NCBI GenBank assembly: GCA_019359535.1
Contig: JAHHHE010000015.1
Coordinates: 1 to 46,175, forward strand
Length of the DNA stretch: 46,175 bases
Direction: 5' to 3'
Source: Gloeocapsa sp. UFS-A4-WI-NPMV-4B04
GTDB taxonomy: Bacteria > Cyanobacteriota > Cyanobacteriia > Cyanobacteriales > Chroococcidiopsidaceae
This document shows, one piece after another, positions 23,396 to 33,013 of the stretch. The notes beneath the pieces are model-generated. The model ran no database searches. It had not been told where the DNA came from and saw nothing but the letters and a program-made list of their open reading frames with translations. The position numbers were made by a program, and so were the translations under genes. Position 1 is the stretch's first letter, and each line of letters begins with the position of its first letter.

Positions 23396-23527
23396 GCTAA
23401 TATTAGATATAGGCAATTTGGCATACAGAAAAACTTAGAGCGTGGTGAATGCGAGGACAAGGAAGAAGAGAGACAAAAATGCGCTGTAAGTATCCAACTT
23501 TACAACACTCGCAGCCCCTTTTAGCGT

Positions 23528-24022
23528 CTATTCTTCTAACTCTACGTTCGCCAGATTAGGAAGTTGCTCAAGCTGGAAATACTGGTGAAATTTGACGGTT
23601 ACATTTAGCCAGGAGGAGCGAGAATCAGCTTGTCGCTGTTTAGTGACAAAACCTAACTCAAGGAGTTCTTGGACGTGCTGATAAGCTCCAGAACCACGCA
23701 GATTGACTAGCTCTGTTTGCGTAATAGGACTTTTGAGAGCGATCGCCGCTAAAGTCCGTAATGCTCCTACGCCTAATTCTACGGGAATCAGAGTTTGGAC
23801 TAATTCTTGAAAGCCAGACCGCAGCTGAAGGCTATAGCCAATTGGAGTTTCGACAACTTCCAAGGCACTTGAGCGATGGGCATAGTCATTGATTAGTTCA
23901 ATGAGTCCAGATTCAGCTGTACTGCGATCGCATTGGGCATATTCGGCAATTTCAGCGATCGACAGTGGCTGACCTTTTAAGTAAAGAATGGCTTCAATTT
24001 TGGTTGATAAATGTAGTGCCAT
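23528..24022 (-). CDS. scpB: SMC-Scp complex subunit ScpB
   Basis: 164 residues with tandem winged-helix domains: LSTKIEAILYLKGQPLSIAEIAEYAQCDRSTAESGLIEL at the N-terminus, then VELGVGALRTLAAIALKSPITQTELVNLRGSGAYQHVQELLELGFV, which is the ScpB hallmark region. It bridges the SMC ATPase heads with ScpA in chromosome condensation. scpA is not adjacent. The C-terminus is shorter than in firmicutes, as usual in cyanobacteria. Confidence 0.9.
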   Translation of the reverse strand: MALHLSTKIEAILYLKGQPLSIAEIAEYAQCDRSTAESGLIELINDYAHRSSALEVVETPIGYSLQLRSGFQELVQTLIPVELGVGALRTLAAIALKSPITQTELVNLRGSGAYQHVQELLELGFVTKQRQADSRSSWLNVTVKFHQYFQLEQLPNLANVELEE

Positions 24023-24052
24023 CAGTTACTGGGGAAAGTGAGTAGAAAAGAC

Positions 24053-24267
24053 GTGAGTAGTGGGGAGTGGGGAGTGAGTAGTGGGGAGTGAGTAGTGGGG
24101 AGTGAAACCCCTGAACGCAAAATTAGGGGTGCAGAACAATGACAGGGTTTTAGTTCTGCATTATGTGTCTCGACATAAATCTTCTTTTAAATGGATAAAT
24201 CCGTTCTTCTTGGAACCGTTGTCTTCGGGGCAGTTTTTTCACTACTCACTACTCACTACTCACTACT
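24053..24267. repeat. AGTAGTG heptamer arrays in inverted orientation
   Basis: A GTGAGTAGTGGGGA-type array at 24053-24104 faces its complement (CACTACT)n at 24240-24267. The 135 bp between them has no gene. Together they could form a long hairpin. Same family as the repeats at 29307, 31270, 33668, 42845 and 44421. Confidence 0.8.
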
Positions 24268-24341
24268 TTCAAGGGTATTAATAATGCGGAGAATCAAGAA
24301 TTTTCCTTTTTTCTGCTTCCCATTAGTTAATTAGTTAGGTT

Positions 24342-25451
24342 TTAAGCAGATTGAGGCTGAACTAAATTTTCTGCTCCTTGAATCACCCTAGCTGATTCAA
24401 TTTTGTCACCTTCTTTAAGCTGTTGAAGAACTTCTTTACCCTCGGTTAAATAGCCAAAGACCGAATAGCGACCATCTAGCAAATTACGACCAGCTGGAGT
24501 TAGTTCTGGTTCAAATAGAAAGAAGAAAAATTGGGAAGAGCCGCCATTAGTATCAGATTCGGGTCGAGCCATTGCGACTGCACCATAAGCAGAAAATGGC
24601 AGAACTGGTTGATCGCGGTAACGTCCAGCTTGTTCTAAGGTGATGCCGTAGGTAGGGATTTTATCACCTTGGGCGAGAACTTCTAAGGGAATGGCGCGGT
24701 ATTTGCCTGTTGCTGGATCAACAAATCCTTGCTCTGGTCCTTGTGGATCTCCTGTTTGCAGCACATAGGATTCTTCGGCGCGGATAAACTCTAAACCATT
24801 ATAGAAGCCGTGCTGCACCAAATCTACAAAGTTTCCCGCAGTGACAGGAGCGCTGTAACCGTCTACTACAACAGTGAGGGGGCCTTTATTGGTATTAATT
24901 TCTACAGTGGCACGACCTTTAAGTTGAGGCAAGTTACTATACTCGGCTGGTACTTCAAAGGGGAAGCCTTGCACCATCAACTCTTCAAGCTGGCTTACTG
25001 AATTTAGAAGTTTGGCTCGCCCTTCCCAAATTTGGTCTTTATCCTTAGCTTCTACAGCTTGCCGTAAATCGGCTATTCCGGTTTTCAGATCAGAGATCAA
25101 AGCTTGGGCTTGGGGTTTTCGGTCTTCGGGGACGCTTGCAAGAATTTGAGCATCGCGATCGCTCACAATCCGCGAGGCAGTAGTGATATCGCTGGAAATA
25201 GCACCCCACCGCCGATTTGCCCGCAACTGGTTAGCGATATCTTCTAAACTTCCTTGGAGTTTTCTGACAGGTTGATTATCAATTGGTAGCGCGTAACGTA
25301 ATAATGCTTTGCCATCGGTAATAGCATTGCCAGCTGGCAATGCCGCATTACTGGCAGGAGTCCACCAGGCAACACTTAGTCCTAAAAATACTGTAACTAG
25401 CAGCAGTGCGACGAAGCTAGTTTCTAGCCAGCGTTTCCACAATTTGTTCAT
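24342..25451 (-). CDS. Cyclophilin-type peptidyl-prolyl isomerase (TLP40/CYP38-like)
   Basis: 369 residues. N-terminal membrane or Tat-free signal segment (SFVALLLVTVFLGLSVAWW) with a likely cut after SNAA, a helical domain of about 130 residues (PsbQ-like bundle), then a divergent cyclophilin domain (TVEINTNKGPLTVVVDGYSAPVTAGNFVDLV to VFGYLTEGKEVLQQL). This order is that of plant lumenal CYP38/TLP40, needed for photosystem II assembly; lumenal location and role are inferred from it. Unusual FFFFLFE stretch in the isomerase core. Single gene. Confidence 0.9.
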   Translation of the reverse strand: MNKLWKRWLETSFVALLLVTVFLGLSVAWWTPASNAALPAGNAITDGKALLRYALPIDNQPVRKLQGSLEDIANQLRANRRWGAISSDITTASRIVSDRDAQILASVPEDRKPQAQALISDLKTGIADLRQAVEAKDKDQIWEGRAKLLNSVSQLEELMVQGFPFEVPAEYSNLPQLKGRATVEINTNKGPLTVVVDGYSAPVTAGNFVDLVQHGFYNGLEFIRAEESYVLQTGDPQGPEQGFVDPATGKYRAIPLEVLAQGDKIPTYGITLEQAGRYRDQPVLPFSAYGAVAMARPESDTNGGSSQFFFFLFEPELTPAGRNLLDGRYSVFGYLTEGKEVLQQLKEGDKIESARVIQGAENLVQPQSA

Positions 25452-25856
25452 CAGATAGCTTAAATAAGGGGCAAGCGTAAGCGTTGTAATCTTGGAGTTT
25501 ATGTTCGACTATACACATTGGGCATTGAACGAGTGGCGGGGCGAGAGGCATTCATTTACCAAGCGCGTCCTGCGCTACTCAGCGCCGTAGGCATCGCCTT
25601 ATAGTTGCAATAAAAGTGATCCATTCATAATCTTGCCATAGCGGTTGACCATCAAGAAACTAAGGATTGAGAGATCAGGCAATGGAAGAGGACAAGGGGA
25701 GGGGGAGCAGGGGAGCAGAGGAGCAGAGGAGTAAATTCCCCTGCTCCCCGTGTCCTCTTAATTTACGCATTGTGCTTGTCCTACTCTCCGAGGAGCTGCT
25801 TCAAAGGGTACAATGAATCCCGATTGTTTTCATGTAACTACTACAATTAATGCTTC
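25452..25856. other. 405-bp spacer with hairpin repeats
   Basis: No gene. It holds a GCGCTACTCAGCGCCGTAGG-type dispersed motif near 25570-25600 and the large hairpin at 25686-25759; the efp promoter must lie here. Confidence 0.5.
25686..25759. repeat. G-rich/C-rich hairpin repeat upstream of efp
   Basis: AAGAGGACAAGGGGAGGGGG with GGGAGCAGGGGAGCAG repeats pairs with CCCCTGCTCCCCGTGTCCTCTT. A GGGGAGCAG tandem core is seen. A dispersed repeat; it may also act as an upstream terminator. Confidence 0.7.
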
Positions 25857-26414
25857 ATGATCTCTAGTAATGACTTTCGCTCCGGTGTAACGATTGTGTT
25901 GGATGGCTCGGTATGGCGGGTGGTGGAGTTTCTCCATGTTAAGCCAGGGAAAGGTTCAGCATTTGTGCGAACGAAGCTAAAAAATGCTCACAACGGAAGT
26001 GTTGTAGAGCGAACGTTTCGTGCAGGGGAAACAGTACCCCAAGCCAATCTCGAAAAAAATACGATGCAGTATACCTATAAAGACGGCGAGGATTACGTTT
26101 TTATGGATATGGAAACGTATGAAGAAAGCCGCCTGAATGCTAACCAAATTGGCGATCGCGTTAAATACCTTAAAGAAGGCATGGAGGCGAATGTCGTGCG
26201 CTGGGTTGACGCTGTGCTGGAAGTAGAACTGCCTAACTCGGTTGTGTTGGAAGTAGTACAGACCGATCCTGGTGTACGTGGCGACACGGCTACAGGTGGC
26301 ACTAAACCCGCGATCGTTGAAACTGGGGCAACTGTTATGGTTCCCTTGTTTATTACCAATGGAGAGCGCATCCGCATTGATACTCGTAGCGATACTTATC
26401 TAGGTCGAGAATAA
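25857..26414 (+). CDS. efp: Translation elongation factor P
   Basis: 185 residues, exactly the family length. KOW-like domain I with the modifiable loop [15 protein letters not shown] (Lys32 at the tip), OB domains II and III with the conserved end [19 protein letters not shown]. It relieves ribosome stalling at polyproline. accB follows 104 bp downstream, an order conserved in cyanobacteria. Confidence 0.97.
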   Translation: MISSNDFRSGVTIVLDGSVWRVVEFLHVKPGKGSAFVRTKLKNAHNGSVVERTFRAGETVPQANLEKNTMQYTYKDGEDYVFMDMETYEESRLNANQIGDRVKYLKEGMEANVVRWVDAVLEVELPNSVVLEVVQTDPGVRGDTATGGTKPAIVETGATVMVPLFITNGERIRIDTRSDTYLGRE

Positions 26415-26518
26415 ATTTTAGCTGCGATCACAGATCCAGTCCGTAGTTTGTTGCTGACAACTGACACAAGAAAATTGCTAATTGCTAGATCGCCAATTGA
26501 ATAAGGTCGGAACTTGCT

Positions 26519-27055
26519 GTGCCACTGGACTTTAATGAAATTCGTCAACTTCTAGTAACGATTGCTCAAACCGATATTGCGGAACTAACGCTAAAAAGTG
26601 ATGATTTTGAACTGACAGTCCGTAAGGCTGTGAGCGTGAGTAATCAAATCGGATCGGGAACTGCCTCAGCTTCAGGTAATGTGTCAGAATTGAACCCTAC
26701 ACCTCCTGAAGGTCCCGTTGTCCCACCTGCGGGAATGGAAACGGCTAATAACGCTGTGTTTGAGCCTGGTAGAAATGTCCCCCTACCTATGCTACCAACG
26801 CCGCTTGAACAAAAATTGGTTGAACTGACATCTCCAATGGTAGGAACATTTTATCGATCTCCATCTCCGAGTGAACCACCGTTTGCGGAAGTAGGCGATC
26901 GCATTAAAACAGGTCAAACGGTCTGTATTATTGAGGCAATGAAGCTGATGAATGAGATCGAGGCTGAAGTATCCGGTCAGATAGTAGAAATTTTGGTACA
27001 GAATGCTGAACCTGTTGAGTATGGTCAGCCACTCATGCGGATCAATCCCGGCTAG
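26519..27055 (+). CDS. accB: Biotin carboxyl carrier protein of acetyl-CoA carboxylase
   Basis: 178 residues from GTG 26519. N-terminal helix ([27 protein letters not shown]), Pro-rich mobile linker (about 60-95), biotinyl domain ([26 protein letters not shown]) with the biotin Lys142 in [10 protein letters not shown]. It carries CO2 for fatty acid synthesis. Likely cotranscribed with efp. Confidence 0.96.
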   Translation: MPLDFNEIRQLLVTIAQTDIAELTLKSDDFELTVRKAVSVSNQIGSGTASASGNVSELNPTPPEGPVVPPAGMETANNAVFEPGRNVPLPMLPTPLEQKLVELTSPMVGTFYRSPSPSEPPFAEVGDRIKTGQTVCIIEAMKLMNEIEAEVSGQIVEILVQNAEPVEYGQPLMRINPG

Positions 27056-27234
27056 AAGTGGTATGTGAGCCTTGTCTCAAAGAAACTTTGGCGCGATCCA
27101 GCACTTCTTACCAGAAGCTAACAACTGCGCTGCCGTTTTCTTGATCTGCAACTTAATTGCTGTTTCAGTTTAATTACTCTATTGTTATTAAACATTTGTT
27201 GCTAAAATTTACCAGTTGTTTCGAGTTAATTCTG

Positions 27235-27579
27235 ATGAATTCAGTAAAGTCTGTACCGTCAGAAGTGCTACAACAAGTAGCTGAATATTTCAGCCTTTTG
27301 AGCGAGCCTATGCGTTTAAGACTGTTGAATCTGCTAGGTGACGATGAAAAATGTGTGCAAGAGTTAGTGGAGGCGACGCAAACAAGTCAAGCAAATGTTT
27401 CTAAGCACCTCAAGATCATGTGGCAGGCAGGAATCCTCACCCGACGTAGTGCCGGAACTTCTGCCTACTATCGGATTGAGGACGACATGATTTTTGAGTT
27501 GTGTAGCCTGGTTCGCGATCGCCTCGCTACTAGAATTGAACAACAAGCTCTTCACTTTAGAGTTGTGAATGGAAAGTAA
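27235..27579 (+). CDS. ArsR/SmtB family transcriptional regulator
   Basis: 114 residues from ATG 27235 (MNSVKSVPSEVLQQVAEYFSLL); an upstream in-frame start at 27157 gives a hydrophobic extension not expected in this family. Winged helix with SEPMRLRLLNLLGDDEKCVQELVEATQTSQANVSKHLKIMWQAGIL. A Cys in KCVQEL sits where SmtB/ArsR metal or thiol sensors carry ELCVCDL, but the second Cys is absent, so a redox or sulfide sensor is as likely as a metal sensor. A second Cys lies in FELCSLVRD. No divergent target gene. Confidence 0.88.
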   Translation: MNSVKSVPSEVLQQVAEYFSLLSEPMRLRLLNLLGDDEKCVQELVEATQTSQANVSKHLKIMWQAGILTRRSAGTSAYYRIEDDMIFELCSLVRDRLATRIEQQALHFRVVNGK

Positions 27580-27612
27580 TCAGGGATGAGGGATCAGGGA
27601 TCAGGGATTAGG
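27579..27612. repeat. GGGATCA-type heptamer array
   Basis: AATCAGGGATGAGGGATCAGGGATCAGGGATTAGGGG directly after the ArsR stop. Short tandemly repeated repetitive sequence typical of cyanobacteria; a variant of the same GGGA-rich class as the efp hairpin. Confidence 0.65.
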
Positions 27613-27671
27613 GGAGCAAGGGAGATCTCCTTAATATTTCCTAGCCTAAGCGCCTCTAGTCTCAATTTTTG

Positions 27672-28304
27672 CTAGAGGGTAAAGTTTTCTTTAAAGCTTT
27701 TCCTTGTCAACGGCTGCTCTAGCTCTAAACCTTCACCGCCTAAAACGTCTAATGGTTTGCCTTCTACGTCAAGCCAAACTTTTGCATTTGGCTGTAAAGT
27801 TGTCGCAGTATAGAGAACTTGTGCTACACGGCCCATCATGGAAGCACTACCTCCACCAGTAGTGAATTCTTCAGACAAATCAACGTGAATGCCATCATTT
27901 TGAATTTTCACGCTTCGCAGCTTTGTTCCCTGGGGAATGGTGCTGCTGAAAGTAGCATCAGTTGGCCCTGCTAGCAAGTTTGCAAAAGCTACCTCTAAAA
28001 CGGCAGATGGATTATTAGTAGCAACTGGTAGCGTTGTCGGAACCACCTCAAGGTGAGTGCCAGTGTCTTTCAGCCAATAGATTTGTGCCGTTTGTTGTAC
28101 CGGAGCTTGTACAGACACTGATGGCGAGGGTGGAGGTGATACTGGGTTAGAAACGGGGGGATTATTGGCAATGGGGGGTGGATTCGTGGGTTTGGGCGAA
28201 TTCAAAGCCAACCAAACACCAACGCCTCCTGCCGCTACAACGGCTGCTGATACGGCCGCGATCGCACTAGCTGGAATGCGGTTAACTCGTTCTTGTCGTG
28301 TCAT
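27672..28304 (-). CDS. GerMN domain protein, membrane anchored
   Basis: 210 residues. Short cytosolic start, one membrane segment (ASAIAAVSAAVVAAGGVGVWLAL), a Pro/Ser-rich linker, then a GerMN domain (AQIYWLKDTGTHLEVVPTTLP to FANLLAGPTDATFSSTIPQGTKLRSVKI ... GIHVDLSEEF). GerMN occurs in spore germination and sigma-regulated lipoproteins; in cyanobacteria the function is unknown and envelope binding is inferred. Same strand as the DUF2993 gene upstream (75 bp). Confidence 0.82.
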   Translation of the reverse strand: MTRQERVNRIPASAIAAVSAAVVAAGGVGVWLALNSPKPTNPPPIANNPPVSNPVSPPPSPSVSVQAPVQQTAQIYWLKDTGTHLEVVPTTLPVATNNPSAVLEVAFANLLAGPTDATFSSTIPQGTKLRSVKIQNDGIHVDLSEEFTTGGGSASMMGRVAQVLYTATTLQPNAKVWLDVEGKPLDVLGGEGLELEQPLTRKSFKENFTL

Positions 28305-28379
28305 TTTGAAAGCTCTCCTGATGGCTGGGATAATACCGATGTGTGTAAGGAGGAGATTTAGTATACAACGGAGGTTGAG

Positions 28380-29156
28380 TCAGCGCCCCAGAAGTTGAGG
28401 AGATGGCTCTACTCGTAAAAACGCCGCAATTTCTAATTTTTGGGGAGTTACTTTCAATTGTAGAATTCGCGCCTTAAGACCGGAGGCTTCTAAATTGCTT
28501 AAATCAAACTTTTGAGAAACATTAGCTGCGATCGCGCTCACAACTTGACTAGGAACCTCCTCCCCATTTACCAAAATCATTGGCTGAAGTAGCTGAATTT
28601 GTCGCCCAGCTATGACACCTATCCCCGACTCTACCCTAATTGCTAGCGGCTTAACATTGCCTTGGGTCAATTCCACCTGGAAACGTAACCGATTGTTTGC
28701 TAAAAATTCTACATGGGGGTTGACAAGATTGTAGCGTTGCCCGGAATTACCAAAGTCACTGATCATTAATTTACGTAACATATCTGTTACTTGTGGTGAC
28801 TGTAGTGCTTGGTTGATATCTCGTTGATTTAAACCCAATCGTACCCCAGCTTGTATGGGTTGTTTTAATTTCGGTTTCTGCCCAAAACTACGCGGATCTA
28901 AGTTAATTGGATCTGTCTCTAATTCGATTGCAGCAATGCGAATTTGTTTTAACTGTAAACCCCTACCAGCTATGCGCACTCGCTCTACTTTACCTTGCAG
29001 CAATTGGTAACTAGGAGCATTATCAACTCTTACTTGTAGCTGATCCACTTTTTCAAATTGGGAGCGGATAGTATTAAAAGCAATCCGATCTACAACCAAT
29101 CCAACTGGGGAAACTAAAGCTAGTAAGCTAGATACGAGGATGGTGAAAAATTCCAT
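28380..29156 (-). CDS. DUF2993 (LmeA-like) protein
   Basis: 258 residues. N-terminal hydrophobic segment (FFTILVSSLLALVSPVGLVVDRIAF) as anchor or signal, then the DUF2993 fold (VDQLQVRVDNAPSYQLLQGKVERVRIAGRGLQLKQIRIAAIELETDPINLD). Likely envelope lipid binding by analogy with LmeA; unproven. It precedes the GerMN gene by 75 bp and the two may form an operon. Distantly related to the 4773-5516 product, which lacks the N-terminal anchor. Confidence 0.85.
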   Translation of the reverse strand: MEFFTILVSSLLALVSPVGLVVDRIAFNTIRSQFEKVDQLQVRVDNAPSYQLLQGKVERVRIAGRGLQLKQIRIAAIELETDPINLDPRSFGQKPKLKQPIQAGVRLGLNQRDINQALQSPQVTDMLRKLMISDFGNSGQRYNLVNPHVEFLANNRLRFQVELTQGNVKPLAIRVESGIGVIAGRQIQLLQPMILVNGEEVPSQVVSAIAANVSQKFDLSNLEASGLKARILQLKVTPQKLEIAAFLRVEPSPQLLGR

Positions 29157-29306
29157 TGATACGACCGTAGTGGCTAACGCTTCAATCTCTCAGCAATCGT
29201 AGACCACTTAGAGTCACTATGACTGTTGAACCCTCATGCCCAATCACATCCAAGGGCATTGTGATGTTGCTCAAAAAATTGGCAATCAATTTATGATGAC
29301 AGAAAA

Positions 29307-29399
29307 GAGTGGAGAGTGAAGACTGAGTAGAAATGAAATTACTTTCCACTACTCACTACTCACTTCTGTTCTCTTCCCACTACTCACTTCTCTTCTACT
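29307..29399. repeat. Palindromic repeat overlapping the proS stop
   Basis: Copy of the GTGAGTAGTG / TTTCATTTCTACTCA family (here inverted: GAGAGTGAAGACTGAGTAGAAATGAAATTAC...CACTACTCACTACTCAC), followed by a second CACTACTCAC block. The last codons of proS lie inside it. Confidence 0.75.
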
Positions 29400-31198
29400 T
29401 GATCTGCATCAATCCACTGCTTGAGCGTAGAGACTACTTCTAAGAGCGGAATTTCTTGAGATTTGCGGGTTTTTCGTTCAACTACTTCTACTTTGCCGTT
29501 TGCAAGCGATCGCCCCGTGACAATTCGGTAGGGAATCCCAATTAAATCGGCATCTTTGAATTTTACGCCAGCACGTTCGTTGCGGTCATCTAGTAGTGTT
29601 TCAATTGAGGCAGAATTCAACTGTGTATAAAGTTGTTCAGCTGCTTGCACTTGTTTAGTATCTGTGATGTTGGGAATGGAAATAATTACATGGTAGGGTG
29701 CGATCGCAACGGGCCAAATAATGCCATCTTGATCGTAAGATTGCTCAACAGCTGCTTGAGCTAGCCGCGACACGCCCAAGCCATAGCAACCCATTACTAA
29801 TGGTACTTCCTCTCCCTGTTCCGAAGTATAAGTAGCGGACAAAGCTTTGGAGTATTTAGTGCCTAGTTGGAATATATGCCCTACTTCGATACCTCTGGTA
29901 CTTTGCAAAGTTTGATTAGGATCATGAATAGCGCGATCGCCTGGCTTTGCTTTCCGCACGTCTACTACCTGAGAAGGTAGCTGGAATTGCTCACCCCAAT
30001 TTGCACCTACTACGTGGTAGTCAGATTCATTAGCTCCTGTAACGAAGTTTTTTAAATCAATAACTGTTATATCTACCAGCCGCAGAAATTTAGGATGCAG
30101 TTGTTTTTCAGAACGAATATAGCTATCTTCAATGTCAGGCGCAATGTAGCCTAAAGGTAGCTGCTTCGTTGCCCATTTTTGTTGCGCTTCTGTATCAGGT
30201 ACTGTCAAAGCGAGAATAGTTTTAGCACCATATTGAGATGCTTGCTTAGTTAACTCATTGATCAACTTAACTTCATTAACTTCCTGATCGCCTCGGATGT
30301 TTACCAGGACTAGCACTGTCATTCCATTGTCGTAAACTGTCTGGTAAAGGACATTTTTCACGACTTGAGTAGGAGAACACTTAAGGAATTGACAGAGTTT
30401 TTCAATTGTCTGTGTTTGGGGTGTTTCTCGTTTTTCATAAGTTGTAAATGCTGAAGATTGCACTTTAGTTGGTAAGGATACAGCCTTTTCCACATTGGCG
30501 GCGTATTTCCCATCTTCGGTATAAAGCACCTGATCTTCCCCAGCTTCAGCCAGCACCATAAATTCTTGGGAACCAGAACCACCAATTGCACCTGCATCAG
30601 CATCTACAGCACGGAAAGCTAACCCAGCGCGGCGCAGCGTATTACTATATACCTGCTGCATATCTTGGTAAGTCTGCTTGAGGCTGTCTTCATTTGTATG
30701 GAACGAGTAACCATCTTTCATGATGAATTCTCGTCCGCGCATTAAACCAAAACGGGGTCTAATTTCATCCCGAAACTTAGTTTGAATTTGGTATAGATGC
30801 AACGGTAGTTGTCGATAAGAGCGAATCATGTCACGGGCAAGTGTAGTAATCACTTCTTCATGAGTTGGCCCTAGTCCTAATTCTCGCTCTTGGCGGTCAA
30901 TAAGTGCAAACATAATGCCTTCGGCTTTGGTGTAAGTATCCCAACGGCCAGATTCACGCCACAATTCAGCAGGTTGGAGTTGTGGTAAAAGACATTCTTG
31001 TGCGCCTGTAGCGTTCATTTCTTCGCGCACTATCTGAGAGACTTTTTGCAGTACCCGCCACATGAGGGGAAGATAGGCATAGATACCGCTACCGATGCGA
31101 CGAATATAACCTGCGCGCAGTAATAATTTATGACTGGGGATTTCTGCTAATCCTGGATCTTCCCGCAGTGTAACGAATAACATTTGAGACAGTCGCAT
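29384..31198 (-). CDS. proS: Prolyl-tRNA synthetase (bacterial type)
   Basis: 604 residues. Class II core with motif 1 region ([18 protein letters not shown]), motif 2 ([21 protein letters not shown]), the INS editing insertion (about 225-395), motif 3 ([14 protein letters not shown]) and anticodon-binding domain ([20 protein letters not shown]). Complete. The final VEEK-stop is encoded by a dispersed palindromic repeat, so the extreme C-terminus is probably not ancestral. Confidence 0.96.
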   Translation of the reverse strand: MRLSQMLFVTLREDPGLAEIPSHKLLLRAGYIRRIGSGIYAYLPLMWRVLQKVSQIVREEMNATGAQECLLPQLQPAELWRESGRWDTYTKAEGIMFALIDRQERELGLGPTHEEVITTLARDMIRSYRQLPLHLYQIQTKFRDEIRPRFGLMRGREFIMKDGYSFHTNEDSLKQTYQDMQQVYSNTLRRAGLAFRAVDADAGAIGGSGSQEFMVLAEAGEDQVLYTEDGKYAANVEKAVSLPTKVQSSAFTTYEKRETPQTQTIEKLCQFLKCSPTQVVKNVLYQTVYDNGMTVLVLVNIRGDQEVNEVKLINELTKQASQYGAKTILALTVPDTEAQQKWATKQLPLGYIAPDIEDSYIRSEKQLHPKFLRLVDITVIDLKNFVTGANESDYHVVGANWGEQFQLPSQVVDVRKAKPGDRAIHDPNQTLQSTRGIEVGHIFQLGTKYSKALSATYTSEQGEEVPLVMGCYGLGVSRLAQAAVEQSYDQDGIIWPVAIAPYHVIISIPNITDTKQVQAAEQLYTQLNSASIETLLDDRNERAGVKFKDADLIGIPYRIVTGRSLANGKVEVVERKTRKSQEIPLLEVVSTLKQWIDADQVEEK

Positions 31199-31269
31199 CG
31201 CTTGTTCCCTTGGACAACCGGATCATCATCTCAGTCTAAAACATCATCAGCTAAGAATTCCAAGTTGTT

Positions 31270-31425
31270 GAATTAGTAGTGAGGAGAAAAGAAGAGTGAG
31301 TGTGACAACGTGAGTAGTGAGGAGAAAAGAAGTTAGTAGCTTTGTTATTGAATTAGTAGTGACAACGTGAGTAGTGAGGAGAAAAGAAGTTAGTAGCTTT
31401 TCTCACTTCTTAACTTCTTCGTAGT
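31270..31425. repeat. Repeat cluster with a 42-bp exact direct duplication
   Basis: A 42-bp unit starting GTGACAACGTGAGTAGTGAG and ending AGTTAGTAGCTTT lies at 31302-31343 and again at 31359-31400. AATTAGTAGTGA and GAGGAGAAAAGAAG also repeat. Same base motif (GTGAGTAGTG) as the other copies. Confidence 0.75.
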
Positions 31426-31459
31426 CAAAATTTAGAGTTAAATGCGATCGCACTTAATT

Positions 31460-32230
31460 TCATTCACTTAATTCACCAAATTGTTCGCGGTAACGTTGTA
31501 ACAAAGCTGCCATTTCTGCTACTTGTTGTTGAGCTAATTCACGTTGTCTCACTTCGTTTTGTGCGCGGAGGCTTTCTTGTTGTGCGCGAATACTTGCTTG
31601 TTCTGCCAACTCTTCTGGAGTTAGAAATCTATTTCCTTGCTCGTCAAACCAGTATAACCACTCGCGTTGCCACCCTTCATGATTACCTTGCCCTCTTCCT
31701 ATTCCTAAATCAATTTCAGGCAACCATACAGGCTCAACAGTAGAATAACGCAAATACTTGTTATTTTCTAAGCGATAGACCTCGAACGGTTCATGCTTGT
31801 CACGCTGATAATAATCGGGGTTATAAATTACATAATACAATACGTTCAATTGAGCATAAGCTGTCATTTTTTTGTGGTATTCTCCCCCATAAGTTTGGGA
31901 AACAACCTCTAATACCAGTATGGGAGGAATATTGTTTTCTTCCAATAAAACGTAGCTTAATCGTCCTTTTGGATCGTTTTTCCGTCGTTGGACTCCTAAA
32001 CTTAAAAACCCATCTGGAATAATCGGAGTACGACGAATTTGACCTGTACGGTCATATATGCCCATATCAACACCAAAAAACCAGTCCCATTGGTCTTGCC
32101 AAATTAAAGCTAATATTGCTTTTAATAAATTGGGAATCAGGTTTTGCAGTTCATTATCCACAGGCGTTTCGTCAGAGCAAGGTAGTTCTTCTGATCCGGG
32201 AAGATACTCCGGTGTGTTGTAGTCTAGCAT
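31460..32230 (-). CDS. Uma2-type (PD-(D/E)XK) putative endonuclease
   Basis: 256 residues of the Uma2 / DUF820 family, expanded in cyanobacteria. Visible: the Asp/Glu-centred core (ILVLEVVSQTYGGEYHKKMTAYAQLNVLYYVIYNPDYY), giving E-x-K-like catalytic residues, then a beta-rich segment and a charged helical tail (LAEQASIRAQQESLRAQNEVRQRELAQQQ). A restriction-like nuclease fold is known for the family; targets are not. A second family member follows 128 bp upstream on the same strand. Confidence 0.85.
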   Translation of the reverse strand: MLDYNTPEYLPGSEELPCSDETPVDNELQNLIPNLLKAILALIWQDQWDWFFGVDMGIYDRTGQIRRTPIIPDGFLSLGVQRRKNDPKGRLSYVLLEENNIPPILVLEVVSQTYGGEYHKKMTAYAQLNVLYYVIYNPDYYQRDKHEPFEVYRLENNKYLRYSTVEPVWLPEIDLGIGRGQGNHEGWQREWLYWFDEQGNRFLTPEELAEQASIRAQQESLRAQNEVRQRELAQQQVAEMAALLQRYREQFGELSE

Positions 32231-32357
32231 GGCAAATTTGGGAGACTTAATGTCTGTATGTTAATTGGATTAACTACAATAAATAATTGGTGCGATCGCA
32301 CCTATTGTCCCTTTTTAGAACAGCAATCATAATTCCTTCTTTGGTGGTTTAATACCC

Positions 32358-32948
32358 TCAATTCTGATGCGTAATTTTGGGGAAAACTTTGGATAAATAA
32401 AGCGATAAATCAGGAAAATCTGGTAGAGTAACTGTCTCATTGGGAAGAACAATTAATTTACGACGATAACCAAACTTGTCTTGCAAATCTTGATAAGGTT
32501 CGCTGTAGGATTCCAAACAATTTTCGGCTAAATTAAATATCCAGTAATTAGAAATACCCGCTTCAGCATAGAGAGGTAATTTAACCTTTTGGTCATAATT
32601 TACAGAAGAATCCGCAATTTCAATTACTAGCAACACATCAAGAGGACTGGGATGGGCGCTAAGATAATCATCGTCACGATTTTGGAGAATAGCTATATCT
32701 GGTTCAGGTTCACTGTTTGTAGATATGACTACAGGATCTTGACTTTGTAAAGTGGCGCGATTGCCTAGCAGCGTTGATAATTCTCTAAGCAACCGTCTAT
32801 TAAAGGTTGAATGTGCTGTACCTTTTGCTGCCATTTGGACAATTTCTCCCTTAATTAGCTCAACTCGGTCATCCTCCTCAAAGAAACCAAGTTCTGCTAG
32901 ACGGTGATATTCAGCTATTGTGAAGCGTTTAGCGGTGGATACACTCAT
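32358..32948 (-). CDS. Uma2-type (PD-(D/E)XK) putative endonuclease
   Basis: 196 residues, the standard size. N-terminal MSVSTAKRFTIAEYHRLAELGFFEEDDRVELIKGEIVQM, then EPDIAIL, the core DVLLVIEIADSSVNYDQKVKLPLYAEAGISNYWIFNL with the catalytic E-x-(N)-K pattern, and a C-terminal LPDFPDLSLYLSKVFP. Only weakly similar to its neighbour at 31460-32230. Often lies near mobile elements; none seen directly beside it. Confidence 0.88.
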   Translation of the reverse strand: MSVSTAKRFTIAEYHRLAELGFFEEDDRVELIKGEIVQMAAKGTAHSTFNRRLLRELSTLLGNRATLQSQDPVVISTNSEPEPDIAILQNRDDDYLSAHPSPLDVLLVIEIADSSVNYDQKVKLPLYAEAGISNYWIFNLAENCLESYSEPYQDLQDKFGYRRKLIVLPNETVTLPDFPDLSLYLSKVFPKITHQN

Positions 32949-33013
32949 AACAATTAGGGTACAAGGTTATTTTGATCATATTCTGTGCAACCTCCTCTAG
33001 CCTTGCACTAAAT

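Noticed and set aside
24053-24267. CRISPR array
   Set aside because: The short AGTAGTG repeats have no unique spacers of 30-40 bp and no cas genes; they are heptamer tandem repeats.
27157-27234. N-terminal extension of the ArsR regulator
   Set aside because: Hydrophobic and unlike the family; ATG 27235 starts the conserved region.
31270-31425. CRISPR-like repeat pair
   Set aside because: Only two copies, internal similarity to the dispersed palindromic repeat, no spacer structure.
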